Source of the DNA: Lepidurus packardi
Lineage: Eukaryota > Arthropoda > Branchiopoda > Notostraca > Triopsidae
Direction of reading: 5' to 3'
Assembly (NCBI GenBank): GCA_023053545.1
Contig: JAKZAN010000141.1
Coordinates: 1-64,000 of the forward strand
Length of the DNA stretch: 64,000 bases
This document shows positions 1 through 13,400 of the stretch, in pieces. The notes under the pieces were generated by a model, which had not been told where the DNA came from, made no database searches, and saw only the letters and a program-made list of their open reading frames with translations. Numbering within the stretch: position 1 is the first letter of the stretch; each line of letters opens with the position of its first letter. The translations under genes and the position numbers were made by a program.

Positions 1-747
1 GACTACTACGAGTTCGTCGAAATCATCGTCGGACTTGCCAGGGTGCTAGGAAGCATGTTTAACTCCTCTGACTTCGTGGAGGATATGGATCGAATGAGCC
101 TACGCTTCACCATCATGAATGCGTTCCACATGGGGGAGCAACTTGATATGGTACCCGGCACCGAACAACAGCGCAAAAACCTGCTGGAATACCGAAATAG
201 GCTGTATGTTTACGCGTCACGTATCCACAGTTTCCTGGATGGGTCTGCGGATCACGGGTCAGAAACCTATATTAACATCGACTGCAACAGACTACCTTTG
301 ACAGCGAACATCCACGAGCTGTAGCTGTGCAGAGAAAGTGAAGTAATGTTCAACGAGCTTAACTCCAATCCTATCCAAACTCTTCTCATCACCACCGGTC
401 CCGAAATAACTCAGGAGCAACTGAAGAAACTTGCCAGCCCCGGAAATTTGCCCAGAATCTTCAAAACTAACTTTTTACTTGAGTAGCTACAAGAAACCTT
501 CACTCTCGACCTCTACAAGAATCGTCCCATTGACTCAGACTTGAGATACGTATTGTTTGAGCAGAACTCAAGCGGTTTGCTGGCTTGGGTCGACATGGGC
601 AAGGATAATTTTTTGCGGCTCCCGCTGCCCTTCGAGTGTCGGCCTTGGACGAGCCAAGTGCAGGTTTCGGCGTTGCGCGGGAAGTCATGCGGGTCTGGAG
701 TTGGCCTGACCTTCGGATACATATCTTTCAGAGGGATAGTTGTATGA
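1..747 (+). CDS. 3' end of an unrecognised protein gene (5' partial)
   Basis: Frame +1 is open from the first base to a TGA at 745-747, giving 248 visible residues; the start lies outside the window. UAG codons at 322-324 and 484-486 are read as Glu. I do not recognise the family. The visible part is soluble-looking and mostly helical up to about residue 180, with no membrane segment, then a less regular tail. The last 65 residues are rich in Gly, Ser and Leu and look less convincingly coding, so an intron or an earlier true end after about position 560 is possible. The gene is convergent with the next one, whose stop lies only 67 bases away. Function unknown. Confidence 0.5.
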
Positions 748-814
748 TGACTAGTATGTATTCTAATCCCACGGTGTCTATTATTAAGTGACCTATTCGG
801 ACAAATTAAGCTCA

Positions 815-3049
815 TCATTCGGATTTGGGGTTGTCCGCTATGTTCATGGTTGTATTCATCTCTATAATGCTTGGCTTTCTGACACTCCGCGTCTCGCCAG
901 CTTCCGACATCGAATCGCTGCTGGCTTATGGCAGGAGCAGCGTGTCAATATAGTCGTTGATCTCCTTGTCCAAGGCCTTTTGGTTGAATTCGCCGAGAAA
1001 CTCTTTGTAGGCTTGTCCGTAGGTTTTTTCGATGATATCGCCGTCTTCTTCTTTGATAAGAGCATCGAGTTTAGTGTCTTCAGCGAGCATGCTTCGATCA
1101 GCAAGTCTGCGCTACTTGGCCTTCTGGTAGCGGTCGTTGATGACTCGCCAGTAGATGATCTGGCAGGCGAGAGACCCCAAAGTGGAGGCCACGGCGACAT
1201 ATATGTTGGTGCTGGACTCCGCGTTGAGGCAGTAGATTATGCACTCGTAGATACAGAAGATGTTGATGTAGATGTTGAGGAATTTGATTTCCAGATCGAC
1301 ACCCAGGAATCTTCGCTGGGTGTAGTGGAAGTAGATGTTGCGCTTCTCTAAAAAGTATAAGATGAACATTGCCACCGCGATCAGGATCGTAATATACGGC
1401 AGTTCTAGCGAATAGAACAAGCTCAGAGACCAGATCTTGAACATGATGATCAATTTGAGCTCTAGAGGGTATTCCCGGTACTACACACGCTCGTGCAGGT
1501 AACGCTGTGGGAACTTGAAACCTTCTCGCTGGTCGCTCAAAGCCGCAGTCTTCTTGGACTTCCACACTCTGTACACGAAGTCGATGAAAGACATGATGAG
1601 CTGAACCACGATGAATGTCCTGGCTTGCTCTGAAATTGTGTAGAGCTTGATGGATATATTGATGTCGTTGGGGATGACGAAGAAAAGGGTGGGGATGAGT
1701 TGGTAGAAGATAAGATGGAACATGACAGTGGTGATGAGCACGAACTGGGATTGCTCTAGATAAGTCTTGGGACTCCTTTTTTCGGCAAGGACTTCCATAT
1801 ATTGACGGAATCCGATGGACATGAAGAGCAACGCGAACGAAATAATGACCGGTAGTAACTTCTCTATCAAATTGAGGTGTGCTATGCTAACTGCAGCATC
1901 CGCCTGGGCAGCCAAAGAATACTTCATCGGGAAGTAGAACAGAGCATAGCAGACCAGGATCAGCACAGCACAGACTAAGAAGGTTTGGATTTTGGCCATC
2001 ATCTTAGATGTGTGGTTCTAGCCCAGGTTGACCCAGCGTGTCTCCTGCAGCTCTGGCATTTTCGATGCGAAAACTGGCACCCCTACATAATCCGAAAACA
2101 TTGCTTTAAAGCCGTATAGCCACTGATATCCTTCGTGGAGACTCATATTGTCGTACACCTTTTGTGCTTCTTATCTAGTTGCGAACACAACAATGGCCTT
2201 TTAATTCTTGAGTTTGCCGACCTCTCGCATTCTATGGTATTCTCCATTGAGAGTAATCAGCCTGTCGTTGAGCCTCTCCTCAAGCTTGGGGTCGATACTC
2301 TCCACGTAGAGAGCCTTGAGTGCGAAGTAAGACTTGATCCTCTGCTTGAAGACTTCAGCAAATCGCTTAATTTCCTTGACGAAAACAATTTATTTGATCT
2401 TTGGTTTAAAGTTTGGTTTGTTCAGAAATGCTTTCAGAGAAGTCTATGTGGTGCCCCAGGGCAGATTTTCTATAAGTAGACTCATCTATCTTTGGCGAGA
2501 ACGACTTTTGCTCTTACAACGATTGTTGATGTAGACCAAGTAGAAGATACTCAGGTTGTTCGCGATCAGCAGGATATAGAAAACTGCAGCCTGCAGAGAC
2601 TCCAGCGTCAGGGCCATATCTTGTTTGCCGTTGGCGCGCAGGATATCCTTCATCTACGAGAAGGCTATATACCTGAGAGCACCAATCTGCACACATCTAT
2701 CTTTGTCCTGACGGTTCAAATGCTCGCAAACATAGAATGTTGTGTAGAGCGGATAGATTCCGTTTACCAGCACTATGAGAATAGCGACAGCAGTATAGAA
2801 ACGTAGGAGCCCAAAGTAGGCAGGAATCCCTGCACCCCATTCCTTGAAATCCTCATATACGTTCCTGTTAAACCAGCTGGTGATCCTCTATTTGGTCTGG
2901 AATCCACAGCATGGACAGGCCACGCCATTAGGATTGGGTGGGCCGGGTTCGGAACATCGAGAATGAAGCTCGGCAAGGGCAATGTCGGGGGGCCACTCAT
3001 ACTCCCTATATGTGAACCTTTTGACGTAGTTTTTGTAGGAAAAATCCAT
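815..3049 (-). CDS. OSCA/TMEM63/CSC1-like multi-pass membrane protein, probable ion channel
   Basis: One uninterrupted frame of 744 residues, read with UAR as Glu, ending in TGA at 815-817. Two hydrophobic helices near residues 76-97 and 150-172 are followed by a cytosolic loop of about 170 residues containing a short RRM-like motif (LIENLPWGTT). A WVNLG segment follows at about residue 340, placed like the WENL motif of OSCA/CSC1 proteins. At least seven more membrane helices lie between residues 352 and 625, and the tail is charged. This order of helices, RRM-like loop, W-x-NL motif and seven-helix block is that of the OSCA/TMEM63 family of mechanically gated cation channels. The first Met is at 3049; OSCA proteins usually have one more N-terminal helix, so a small upstream exon is possible (a GTAAG...TAG candidate lies just upstream). 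No residue-level proof of channel function is visible. Confidence 0.6.
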
Positions 3050-3214
3050 TAGAGAAGTCTATAGTGACACTGGTGAATCTTACAAATACGATCCTAATTA
3101 AATAGCAAAGTGGGACTTTAAAAATTGAATCGCATATTCAGAGCTAAGTCTGCTAGGTTACATCGGGAATTCATCAGAAAACATCTACTTACATGCTGTA
3201 CAAAGTTAGAACAA

Positions 3215-4771
<1,557 letters not shown>

Positions 4772-4956
4772 TTAAAAATAATTGAATGATCCACTAAAAA
4801 CACCCTCTGACTCTCCTTTATCTCCTCATTCTAGATCTTTCAATTGTTCAAACCACAGGATATTTTATAGTAGATATAAAAACTGTACTTATTCGGTTGG
4901 GTCTGTTTCGCAGAAATAGGTGTCATCATCCCATGCTTTCAAAATAAAAACCCTAA

Positions 4957-6009
4957 TCATGCCTCCACCAAATCCAACATAGGTCTGTCGATCAGGGGAT
5001 AGCTGTTGCACTGAGCGATAGCGCACATATTCGTGTCTCTCTCGATCTTGAAGAATCCCTGATCTCCCCAGCCGGTTCCCCAAGAGTTCTTAATTCTCCA
5101 GTACTTCTTTCCGTTCTCGATGCCGTAGCCCACAGCCAACACAGCGTGGTTCACATCCTGAGTAGAGGTACCGCAGTTGGAAGCACTGTACACACCGCTC
5201 TTGTAGTCTTTGAAACCAGTAATCACCTGATAGGACACGGCGACGGGGCCAGCACTGTAGAGTCTCTCAGCCATTTCGTTCTCATCGCCCTGAGTGATGT
5301 TGTAGGATCCGTGTCTGACGTATCCAACAGCAAGGCTTCTTCTGAAGACACACTGGCCGTCCTTGGCAGTGTAGGGATAAGTCGCGTTAGTTTCGATACC
5401 GCCAGCATACATGATGTACTCGAAAGCGTGAGAAGGGAGACCTCCCATGCAGCCGTGGTTGTCAAAGTCACCAGCACAGTCCACAAGTTGTTGTTCAGCG
5501 AAGGTCATGTTCTTGCCTTTTCCGAGGATGTTCCAGTGGGCTTCGAGAGCACCGACAGTGGAGAAGGTCCAGCAAGATCCACAGCTGCCTTGGTTCTTGA
5601 CGGGAGTGACAACACCGTAGCTGGTCCAGTCATAGCTGTCAGGAATTCTAAGGTTCTTGAAGTGGGGAGCGACCTTAAGGTTGTGGGTGGCCGAGCAGTT
5701 CTGGGGAGCACTGAGTCTGATTCTCTTAAACTCTTCCTCAGTGATGTCGGTGAATTCACCGATACCCTTGGTCCATGAGTGACCAGCAAGGTTGTGGGCT
5801 TGGATGTTTTCGAGAGTCTGTCTGAAGATCTTGAATCTGGCCTCAGACTTCTCAGCATGGACGCTCTTGTAGGCAGCATAGACTTCGCGGGCAATATGCT
5901 CAGTGAGCTTGACCTTGCCGTCGATGATGTGGCTGTACTTCTGGTTGAGCAATTGGTTATTTGCGCAGACGAGGACGATGAGTGCGAGAGTGAAGATGGC
6001 GAGCTTCAT
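4957..6009 (-). CDS. Papain-family cysteine protease (cathepsin L/H type)
   Basis: Single-exon gene of 350 residues with a TGA stop and no UAR codon. A signal peptide (residues 1-16) leads to an I29 inhibitor propeptide, recognisable by its helical ERFNIN-like stretch around residues 42-72. The mature enzyme starts near residue 122. The catalytic triad is visible: Cys146 in GSCGSCWTFS, His288 in VNHAVLAVGYG and Asn308 in KNSWGTGWG; the oxyanion Gln is Gln140. It would be an endolysosomal or secreted endopeptidase made as an inactive precursor, typical of food-vacuole digestion. Absence of UAR codons over 350 residues suggests codon selection in a highly expressed gene. Cathepsin L versus H cannot be settled from sequence alone. 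Confidence 0.95.
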   Translation of the reverse strand: MKLAIFTLALIVLVCANNQLLNQKYSHIIDGKVKLTEHIAREVYAAYKSVHAEKSEARFKIFRQTLENIQAHNLAGHSWTKGIGEFTDITEEEFKRIRLSAPQNCSATHNLKVAPHFKNLRIPDSYDWTSYGVVTPVKNQGSCGSCWTFSTVGALEAHWNILGKGKNMTFAEQQLVDCAGDFDNHGCMGGLPSHAFEYIMYAGGIETNATYPYTAKDGQCVFRRSLAVGYVRHGSYNITQGDENEMAERLYSAGPVAVSYQVITGFKDYKSGVYSASNCGTSTQDVNHAVLAVGYGIENGKKYWRIKNSWGTGWGDQGFFKIERDTNMCAIAQCNSYPLIDRPMLDLVEA

Positions 6010-6169
6010 AGTGAAAAAGGATGTTAATAATTGATTAGATATGAAGAAATTGACTGAAGCATTTTAATTGGGCTGGGGAAGTGAGCAAAAATCATACTAG
6101 CTGAGTTAAGAATCATGGGCTGAGCACAATAGACATGGACACCCTATAATCTATCCAAAGCTCAAACCA

Positions 6170-9100
6170 TCATCGGAAATTTAGCCTATTAATCTCAAAT
6201 AAGAGTTACATCTTGCTGCTCAGTACATCTACCGATGCTATACTGAACACCTCTTTCTTGATCAGCTGTAGATCTCGTGCTTGCCCATCTGCTAAGTAAA
6301 AGAAGCACACTCCCAGCACAAACACTATCGGTACGATCACCTCAACCATCAGGTCTCTGATCTGCCCCGAGTTTTTGCTCAACTCCGTCATAGCATAACT
6401 GTAGGCGAAGCTTCCTGGGGAAAACAGAATAGTCCTCATGTATTCTTCGGAAACAATGATGAGCTCGTAGACTTCATCCTTCATGTGGTCGGTTATATTC
6501 TACTCGATGTCTCTGTAGAGAGTGACAGCTTTTGTGGTGAAAGAAATCACTGCCGATGTATAGCCTTTCTACAGAGCTCCGGACAGGAAGATGTGGCAGA
6601 GCGGAGACCCATCGTTGCAGAGGTTACCGAATAAGAAGTTGTTCACGAGATTCCACGGGATGTCCGATTTTGCCAAGTAGGATTCCAAATCTCGATGGTA
6701 GATTTTGGATTCGCCGATTTCCAGGTATTCCTTGGAGGGGATATTGAGGAAGGTCTGCTGCTCAGATTTCATGACAAGCGCAGTCACAACGCTCTGGACA
6801 GCCGATTCGCTATTTCTGATGGTGGAGGCCTTATCGCAGATATTGATGTACAGATCCAGGATATCAATGTTCTTCTCACTCAATCCAACGAGTCCCTGTA
6901 CAAATACGAGTAACGGCACCGCGCACAGTATTGTAAACAGCAAGACACTCCATTCGGACTTGAGCCAAGATGTGGTTGTTAATTATTTGCGCTGGGCTTT
7001 ACTTTTTGAACTCTTTAAATTGGATTCAGATTTGGATTATAACTGTGGGGCAGGAGTGTTTTCAAGATTTAGGAGGGTATCATTCACCACAAACTTGAAG
7101 GTCTCACTGTATGCATCGATCGAGATATCCGATACGCTATAAATCTGGATATCCCTCAGGACTTGTTCTGCGCTCTGTAGTTGTGCTAACTCCGTGGCCA
7201 GTTGGCTATCCTTATACAAGGTAACTAGTCGGATGAACTTATTCTTGCATTCCGATATAGCACGAATAGCAGATATCATAGCTGCAGCAATCAGGGTGGA
7301 CAGGGCGATATTGACCCACAGAAAGTAGACTAGGCTATTTCTTGTGTTCGAGATGTACAGGGTATCTTCTCTAAAGAGAGGATGGAATATTTTGGAGTCG
7401 ATTTCTACAGCCAGTTAGTTGGTCAGGTACTGTACGAACTTGAAGATATCCGGCCATCGCTTTTCGAAATCTTTCATAGAAAGGTTGACAGTCTCATGAT
7501 AGAAAGACTTCATCACGGCAAGGATCGACAGAAAAGAGAGATGCACACTACCAGTGTCAGTCAGGTAGTAGATTTTAGAAGTCTGCAGTATCATTGCATG
7601 GCTGGGCGGAAGCGAGGCAGACAGCTTGTTCATCATCTCCTAATAGTGGTCGAGTTTGGCCAAAAAGGATTCTTGTCTCGAGACCAGGTATGACTGGAGG
7701 CTGGGAATTCCGTAGGCAGACCCTCTATCATCTGGGAAAATACCTTAGTTGATGGCGTGGTAGATATGGAACCTCTTTCCCATCTCGAAGTTGCGGTATT
7801 TGATGCCTAGCTCTAGGTAGTTCTTGAATTCTACGAGCGTAGTAGATTCAATCGAAATATTGGCCGTGAGTCCAAACAGCACACATACTATTACAAAGAA
7901 GCCTGCTACGAAAAAGGCAGCATTGATCGCAAAAGCCTGCACGCTAATGTCTTTCTTGCTAATGTTATGCAACACCTGTTCTATCTCTATCTTTTTCTTA
8001 TCTGCTCTGTTGTATTTTTTTTCTGTCCTTTTGTCCTGGAGACTCATAACCCCATCCTGACTATATTCCTTATGTTCCATGCTAAACAAGAGCTTGCAGA
8101 ACCCGATAAAGTAGGTGGGGCCTCGCATGTAGTCGAACATAGTTTTGATCCGATATCCCCCGACATAGCAAAAACGAATTTCTTTTTTAAGGTTCTACAA
8201 AGATTCATTCGTGTCCATGTAATGCTTTATATTGCTAAAAAGGTTGTCTCCAATCAGCTTGCTCACTTCGGGAGTTAGGGATTCTATCTATCCTGTTCTA
8301 TTGTATATGATGTGGAGCCTATCGTGCTGGAGAAGTTTTATACGTCCGCCGAAGACTAATCCTTCGTTATAAGGGTATAGTTTAATGATGATCTCGACAG
8401 GCTCAGCCATGCCTTCCCTGATAGCGTAGAGTTTTTGTTTTTTGCCGACGAAGGTTGAGGATCCTCGTTCGATATACTGTAGGATCAGGTTTTTGTGGAT
8501 GGCAGCGACGCACTTCGGAATGATCTTTTAGATTTGCTCTGTTTTGTTTTTGATTTTCTCAGGACTCAGCTTAAAGAAACTCTTCATCTCGGTATTGGCT
8601 TAGAGGATGGTGCCGATGGTTTCTTTGTCTGCAGAAACTAGAGCTATCAAGTACCTCTCGGTGTCGAGGTTGGGCGAGAGACTGTGCCTGTTGAGGAGCT
8701 GGCTGATGTAGAACCCGAGTTCGGAGTAGATGGTGTACTTACGAGCACAGTACACCGATAAATAGATGTAGTAGACAGCCAGGAACTCTCGGTACTCGAA
8801 TTTATTGGGATACTTCTTTATAAAATCCTGCACTGCCCCTTTCCGATAAGATTTTTCCTTCATGCACTCCAAAATGCTATAGCTGTAGAGATCTAGGTCC
8901 AGTAGCTTCTTTATGAAGGAGGAGCTGGCTTAGCTGACCGAGAATACCCCTAATATGAACTTCTGGATCAGGTTTTAATGTTCGACAATGTCGCTCAGGT
9001 CCATCTATTCCGCTTTCACGTTCTTTTTCTCTTTTTCAGCCTTGTAGGACTCTGCGATTATCACTTTTTGGACGAGTCCAACCTTAATTTGGTCAAACAT

Positions 9101-10340
9101 ATTTTCCCTTTGGATTTTGGCCATGTACTTCAAGGCCTTGATGAATTCTCTGTCCTTGAGGTACCAATAGCTCAGAAACAGATTCAGGGCATTGGATCTG
9201 CGCTTGAGAGAGATCCTTCTGATATAGTTATCGAAAGCCAGGGTGGTTTCAGACCCACCAGAAGACTCAGTACTGAATGAAAAGAGCTTCAGATTTTCTT
9301 CGGAACCCAGTGCCTTGAAGAAAACTTGTTCTACCTTTCGATAGAATTCAAATTACACGAACTAGTTTTTGGGTTGCTGACTTTTTTTGAAGATGCTGAG
9401 TAGAATGATAATGCTCGAGTCGCCCTATGGGTTCTGGTAGCTATGCAGCAGCTGATGGTATTTGATCTAGAACATCAGCTTAAAGAAGTCCAGTTTCAGC
9501 AATGCTGCGAAGGTCACTATACTAATCTCCAAGGCAAAGTAGGTCTTCTACAGGCCCAGCAGTCTCACCAGGAACACCACCGAACACTCCACTATTACCA
9601 AAGTACTACCGCAAAACAGCAGATATTCCAGATCTTGGCTTATAAATTCGAACATTTTCAGGGCGCCAGCCACGGTAATTATGGTACCTAATACTGTCCA
9701 TCCCAGCACAAAATAGTCATCCAATCCTACAGCTATTAGAATGCACTGTCCCGCATAAGTCACTATTCGACATAGATCGTGTTTGTTGCTGACCTTTGCA
9801 TTGAGGTGCATGTAGCTTTAGCCTAATAGAACGCATCGGCACAACCAGGCTGCAATACCGATCGCAAAGCAGAGTACCAGCAATACCCTTTCAAAGGTGG
9901 AATCATGAATGCCATCTCGGAGCATGAAAGCTGACAGTGTGATGCTCACAGCACACAGCTGGGGTGAAAATTGAATCACTCCAGAAGATAGTTACGAGCT
10001 ATACAGTGATGTTACTTCGATGATGAAGCTAGAAAGGAGCAGGAAGGTTATTATGGAAAGAATGATGGTTGCCAGTTGAGGGTTGTAATCGAGGACCAGC
10101 AAGAGATTGGATGTCTTAACTACAGCAACCAGGAACCACGAGGACTGAGAAGTAATGGCCTGAGGAAGCAAGAAGTAAAGAACGTTGGATAGGATTTGGA
10201 GAGTCTGGAGGATCTGGAGGGTAATGCAGAAGGCAATGCTGTCTGTAAGGGGTTAAAGAGGAGGAAAGCTACACTCGGCGTTTGTGGTATATAATTTTAC
10301 GTTTCTGGAAGGAATGAATGATTTTGGGGAGACGTTGCAT
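6170..10340 (-). CDS. Large multi-pass membrane protein of the ciliate PAS-like family
   Basis: A 13-codon first exon (10301-10340), a 58-nt intron and a 4073-nt exon ending in TGA at 6170-6172 give 1370 residues. The long exon contains many UAR codons. The N-terminal third has about eight hydrophobic helices. A soluble middle part contains helical, Lys/Glu-rich sequence and, at about residues 590-700, a PAS-like segment (HKNLILQYIERGSSTF... to NRTGEIESLTPEVSKLIG). Further single helices and extracytoplasmic-looking stretches follow, with a last helix about 60 residues from the C-terminus. This layout resembles the large ciliate families usually named PAS-domain or putative transmembrane proteins in Tetrahymena and Paramecium. 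They are thought to be sensory or signalling proteins but no substrate is known. Start chosen because the first exon splices in phase into a helix with no in-frame upstream ATG. Confidence 0.75.
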
Positions 10341-10495
10341 GGAGTCTACTGAGAGACTGATTTCTGGGAAAGGGAATTAAGAAAATCATTTCGGTATTGT
10401 TCGAATATTATGGGATGTAATCACAAACAAATCATTTAATAAAGAGAACAGTCGTAGATAGTCTCGTGCACCATGCACCCTCCACCCATCGTTGC

Positions 10496-13400
10496 TCATT
10501 CCTACGCTTATTCATATTGCTCTGCGAACTTGTTGAAGATCTGTTCCACCGTGGCTTGCTTGATAGAGTACTGCTGGATGGATAGAATCTTGTTGTTTTC
10601 CTGGAAAGCCCCGAAGATCTTCCCGATCGGAGTTTGCGACTTCAGCTTATATCGGAAGAACGCCTGGAAATGCTCAATGATCTCCACCTGCCCTAGGTTC
10701 TTGGTAAGGAAGTTGTTCAAGGACGCTCCTCGCTCTTCTACCAATATGAACTCGGCTAGAGTCTGCACGCTCATCGTACTCGAAGGGTTCTTCAGCTGCG
10801 TGATGAGATACTTTCCTGATCCGGAGTCAGACACCAGGCCCCTTAACGAGGTATCTGATGTGAGCCGCTCGACCATCTGCTGGAGGGTATTTTTATCGAC
10901 GATGGTTTCTACAGTTTGGAATAAAAATTATTTGGAGGGTAGTACCTGGAGTCAGATTAGACCTTGCGAGTTTTGCGGCGATATCTTCTTTCGTTGGCAA
11001 CAAGATCTTCACTTCGATTTCATATCCCTCGCCATACTTGGATTTGATATGTTGAGGAGTGCCGATGCAGCGGAAATTGCCCCTCACCATGATTCCCAGC
11101 CGTGTCGACAATGCTTCGGCTTCCTCCATCGAGTGCGTCGTCAGGATCACTGTCGACTGTTTCTTCTAAGTCGATATCGAAGAAATCACTTTCCACATAA
11201 AACGACGAGCCTCGGGATCCATACCAGTTGAGGGCTCGTCCAGGAATACGATTGTGGGATCTCCGATCAGGGCGCAAGCCACCGATAACTTCCTTTTGTT
11301 ACCACCTGAAAGAGTACCTGACAATACGTTCCTGTACTTAGCAAGGTTCAGCTCGTGGATCTTAATCTAAATGAGGACTTCCCGTAGATGCTGGGGTAGA
11401 CCCTTCATGTCGTAGTAAAGCTCAAGCTGTTCTCGGACTGTCAGGTTTTCTAACAATGCATCGAATTGCGGACAGTAACCCAGGCTCTTTCTGACCTTTG
11501 AGAGATTCTCACTGATTTTCATGCCATTGAAGTATGCATCTCCTGAGGTCGACGTAACTTAGCCTGCGAGCATCTTGAAAGTGGTGGTCTTGCCTGCTCC
11601 ATTAACTCCGAGCAATCCGAAAACATCGCCCTTTGCAACAGTGAAGCTGAGATTGTTGACTGCGACTTTATGCTTCTGAGCATCGAGCAAATAGACTTTC
11701 CTGAGTTATTTTGTGACAATGGTGTAGTCGGAAGGTTAAGCATTTTTGGCGATTTCCATTTCGGCCATGACGTCAGCATCCACTTCAGCAGACTTCGCAG
11801 CTATCACAGATTATCTACTGAAGAATCGCATAAAATTCTCAGAGTTGCCCAGAGATTCGATCATGAAAACGATTGCAAAGTACACAATAGTTTAGACCAC
11901 CAGGTAGACGATGGGAGCCAAAGAGATTTCGCTGTTGAACACACCATAAGCATTACTCGTGCTCCCCTTTTCCGAAACTGATAGCAAAGTTATGCTACTC
12001 ACATTAATCAGTCCTTCTCCGAAGCAGTACGCAGGAACGATACGCAGAACCCACGCTATTCCTCGGGCTACAACGCTTGAGTCAGCACCGATGAATCGTA
12101 ATACAAGGATGATTACTGGGGCTAAGCCTCCTAGAACGAAGTTCCAGAAATACCACCCTGCTTGTGAATTACCATAGTCATTGAACAGGTATGAAGCGAT
12201 GTAGCTGAAGGGAATATTAGCAAGACCTAAGAGCACAAAGAGAAGCCAAGTGGCAGTGTATGCGTCTCCGTCAGCAAGAGATGAGATGCCAAAAGCCTTG
12301 CACATGCCAGCAGCAAAGGCAGCCACAATGATATAGAAAAGCATGTCGAAGAAATAGTTAGCACACCAGTAAGAAGCTACATTCATGCCTGACACAATCT
12401 GTTGGTGTTTGCATCTATCTTCCCTTTCCTTGACAATGAAGGAGATAATTGAGGCAAACTTAAAGGCTAGTGCGATGGCAAAGATAAAGGATCCCAGGAA
12501 TCCTGAAATCGTGTTATTGATCTGCGCATTTTGGTAGGTACGGGGCAAGGGAGAGTTCAAGAGGGTAATCGTAACACTTTTGCTGAATGCAGAGTTGATG
12601 AGGGATTGGACAGCCATGGTGGGAAGCAGTAATGGAGTCACGACTGACTTGGTATTCACGAGGGTGTACAATTTATAGTCTGTAGCATTGGCTCCATCTT
12701 TCAGATAGAATCCTCCCTTCAGCAATTTTGACTTTCTAGGGTATACAGCGTTGGCATCGAAATCTTGGACACCTGAAGAACTATATTAGGTCGCGGTTAT
12801 CTTGCCCGAGAAATCACTATTGAGTTTGGACACGAAACTGGACACAAGAGTATCATCCCCAGAGACAGGAATTGAGAGAGGAAGGCCTTCGGTTTTGAAC
12901 AAATCAAAGCTGAGAGTCTGGATAGGAGAGTCGGTGATGAAGCTGACTCTCATTAGGAACATAGCCAGGAGGATGATGACAACAGGGAAGATGAATTCGA
13001 ATGCCATGGTTTTGAGGTCTCGGGTGGCCACCAGGAACCTTTTGATGAGGGTTGCTTTGAAGTGTCTGAAGAAGCGGAATTAGTTTTCATCAACAGAGTA
13101 CGCGGGAACCTATTTACCCAGTAGTTCCAGATGCGCAGAACTATCTTCGTTGTCGACTTCTTGTTCCTTTTCGTCGTGTCGAACTTCGGCAACCTTCAAG
13201 AACACTTCTTCCAGAGTGGTAATACTGACTCCATAACTCTGTACTCCCAACTTCTGTTTCTTACTGTCCAGCTCGTCGAACAGCTTTGGGAACTTCCCTA
13301 CTTCTTCCATGGGAAGTTGGAGACCGATTTCGGCAGAGACATTGGTTGTGATTTTGGCCTTGGAGATATGGGATTGGATGAGATTGATGATGGGGTTGGG

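Noticed and set aside
5146-5778. Plus-strand 210-residue frame
   Set aside because: It mirrors the cysteine protease on the minus strand, where the catalytic residues are intact.
10473-11231. Plus-strand 252-residue frame opposite the ABC transporter
   Set aside because: It is the shadow of the NBD2 and C-terminal region of the ABCA protein, which has clear motifs on the minus strand.
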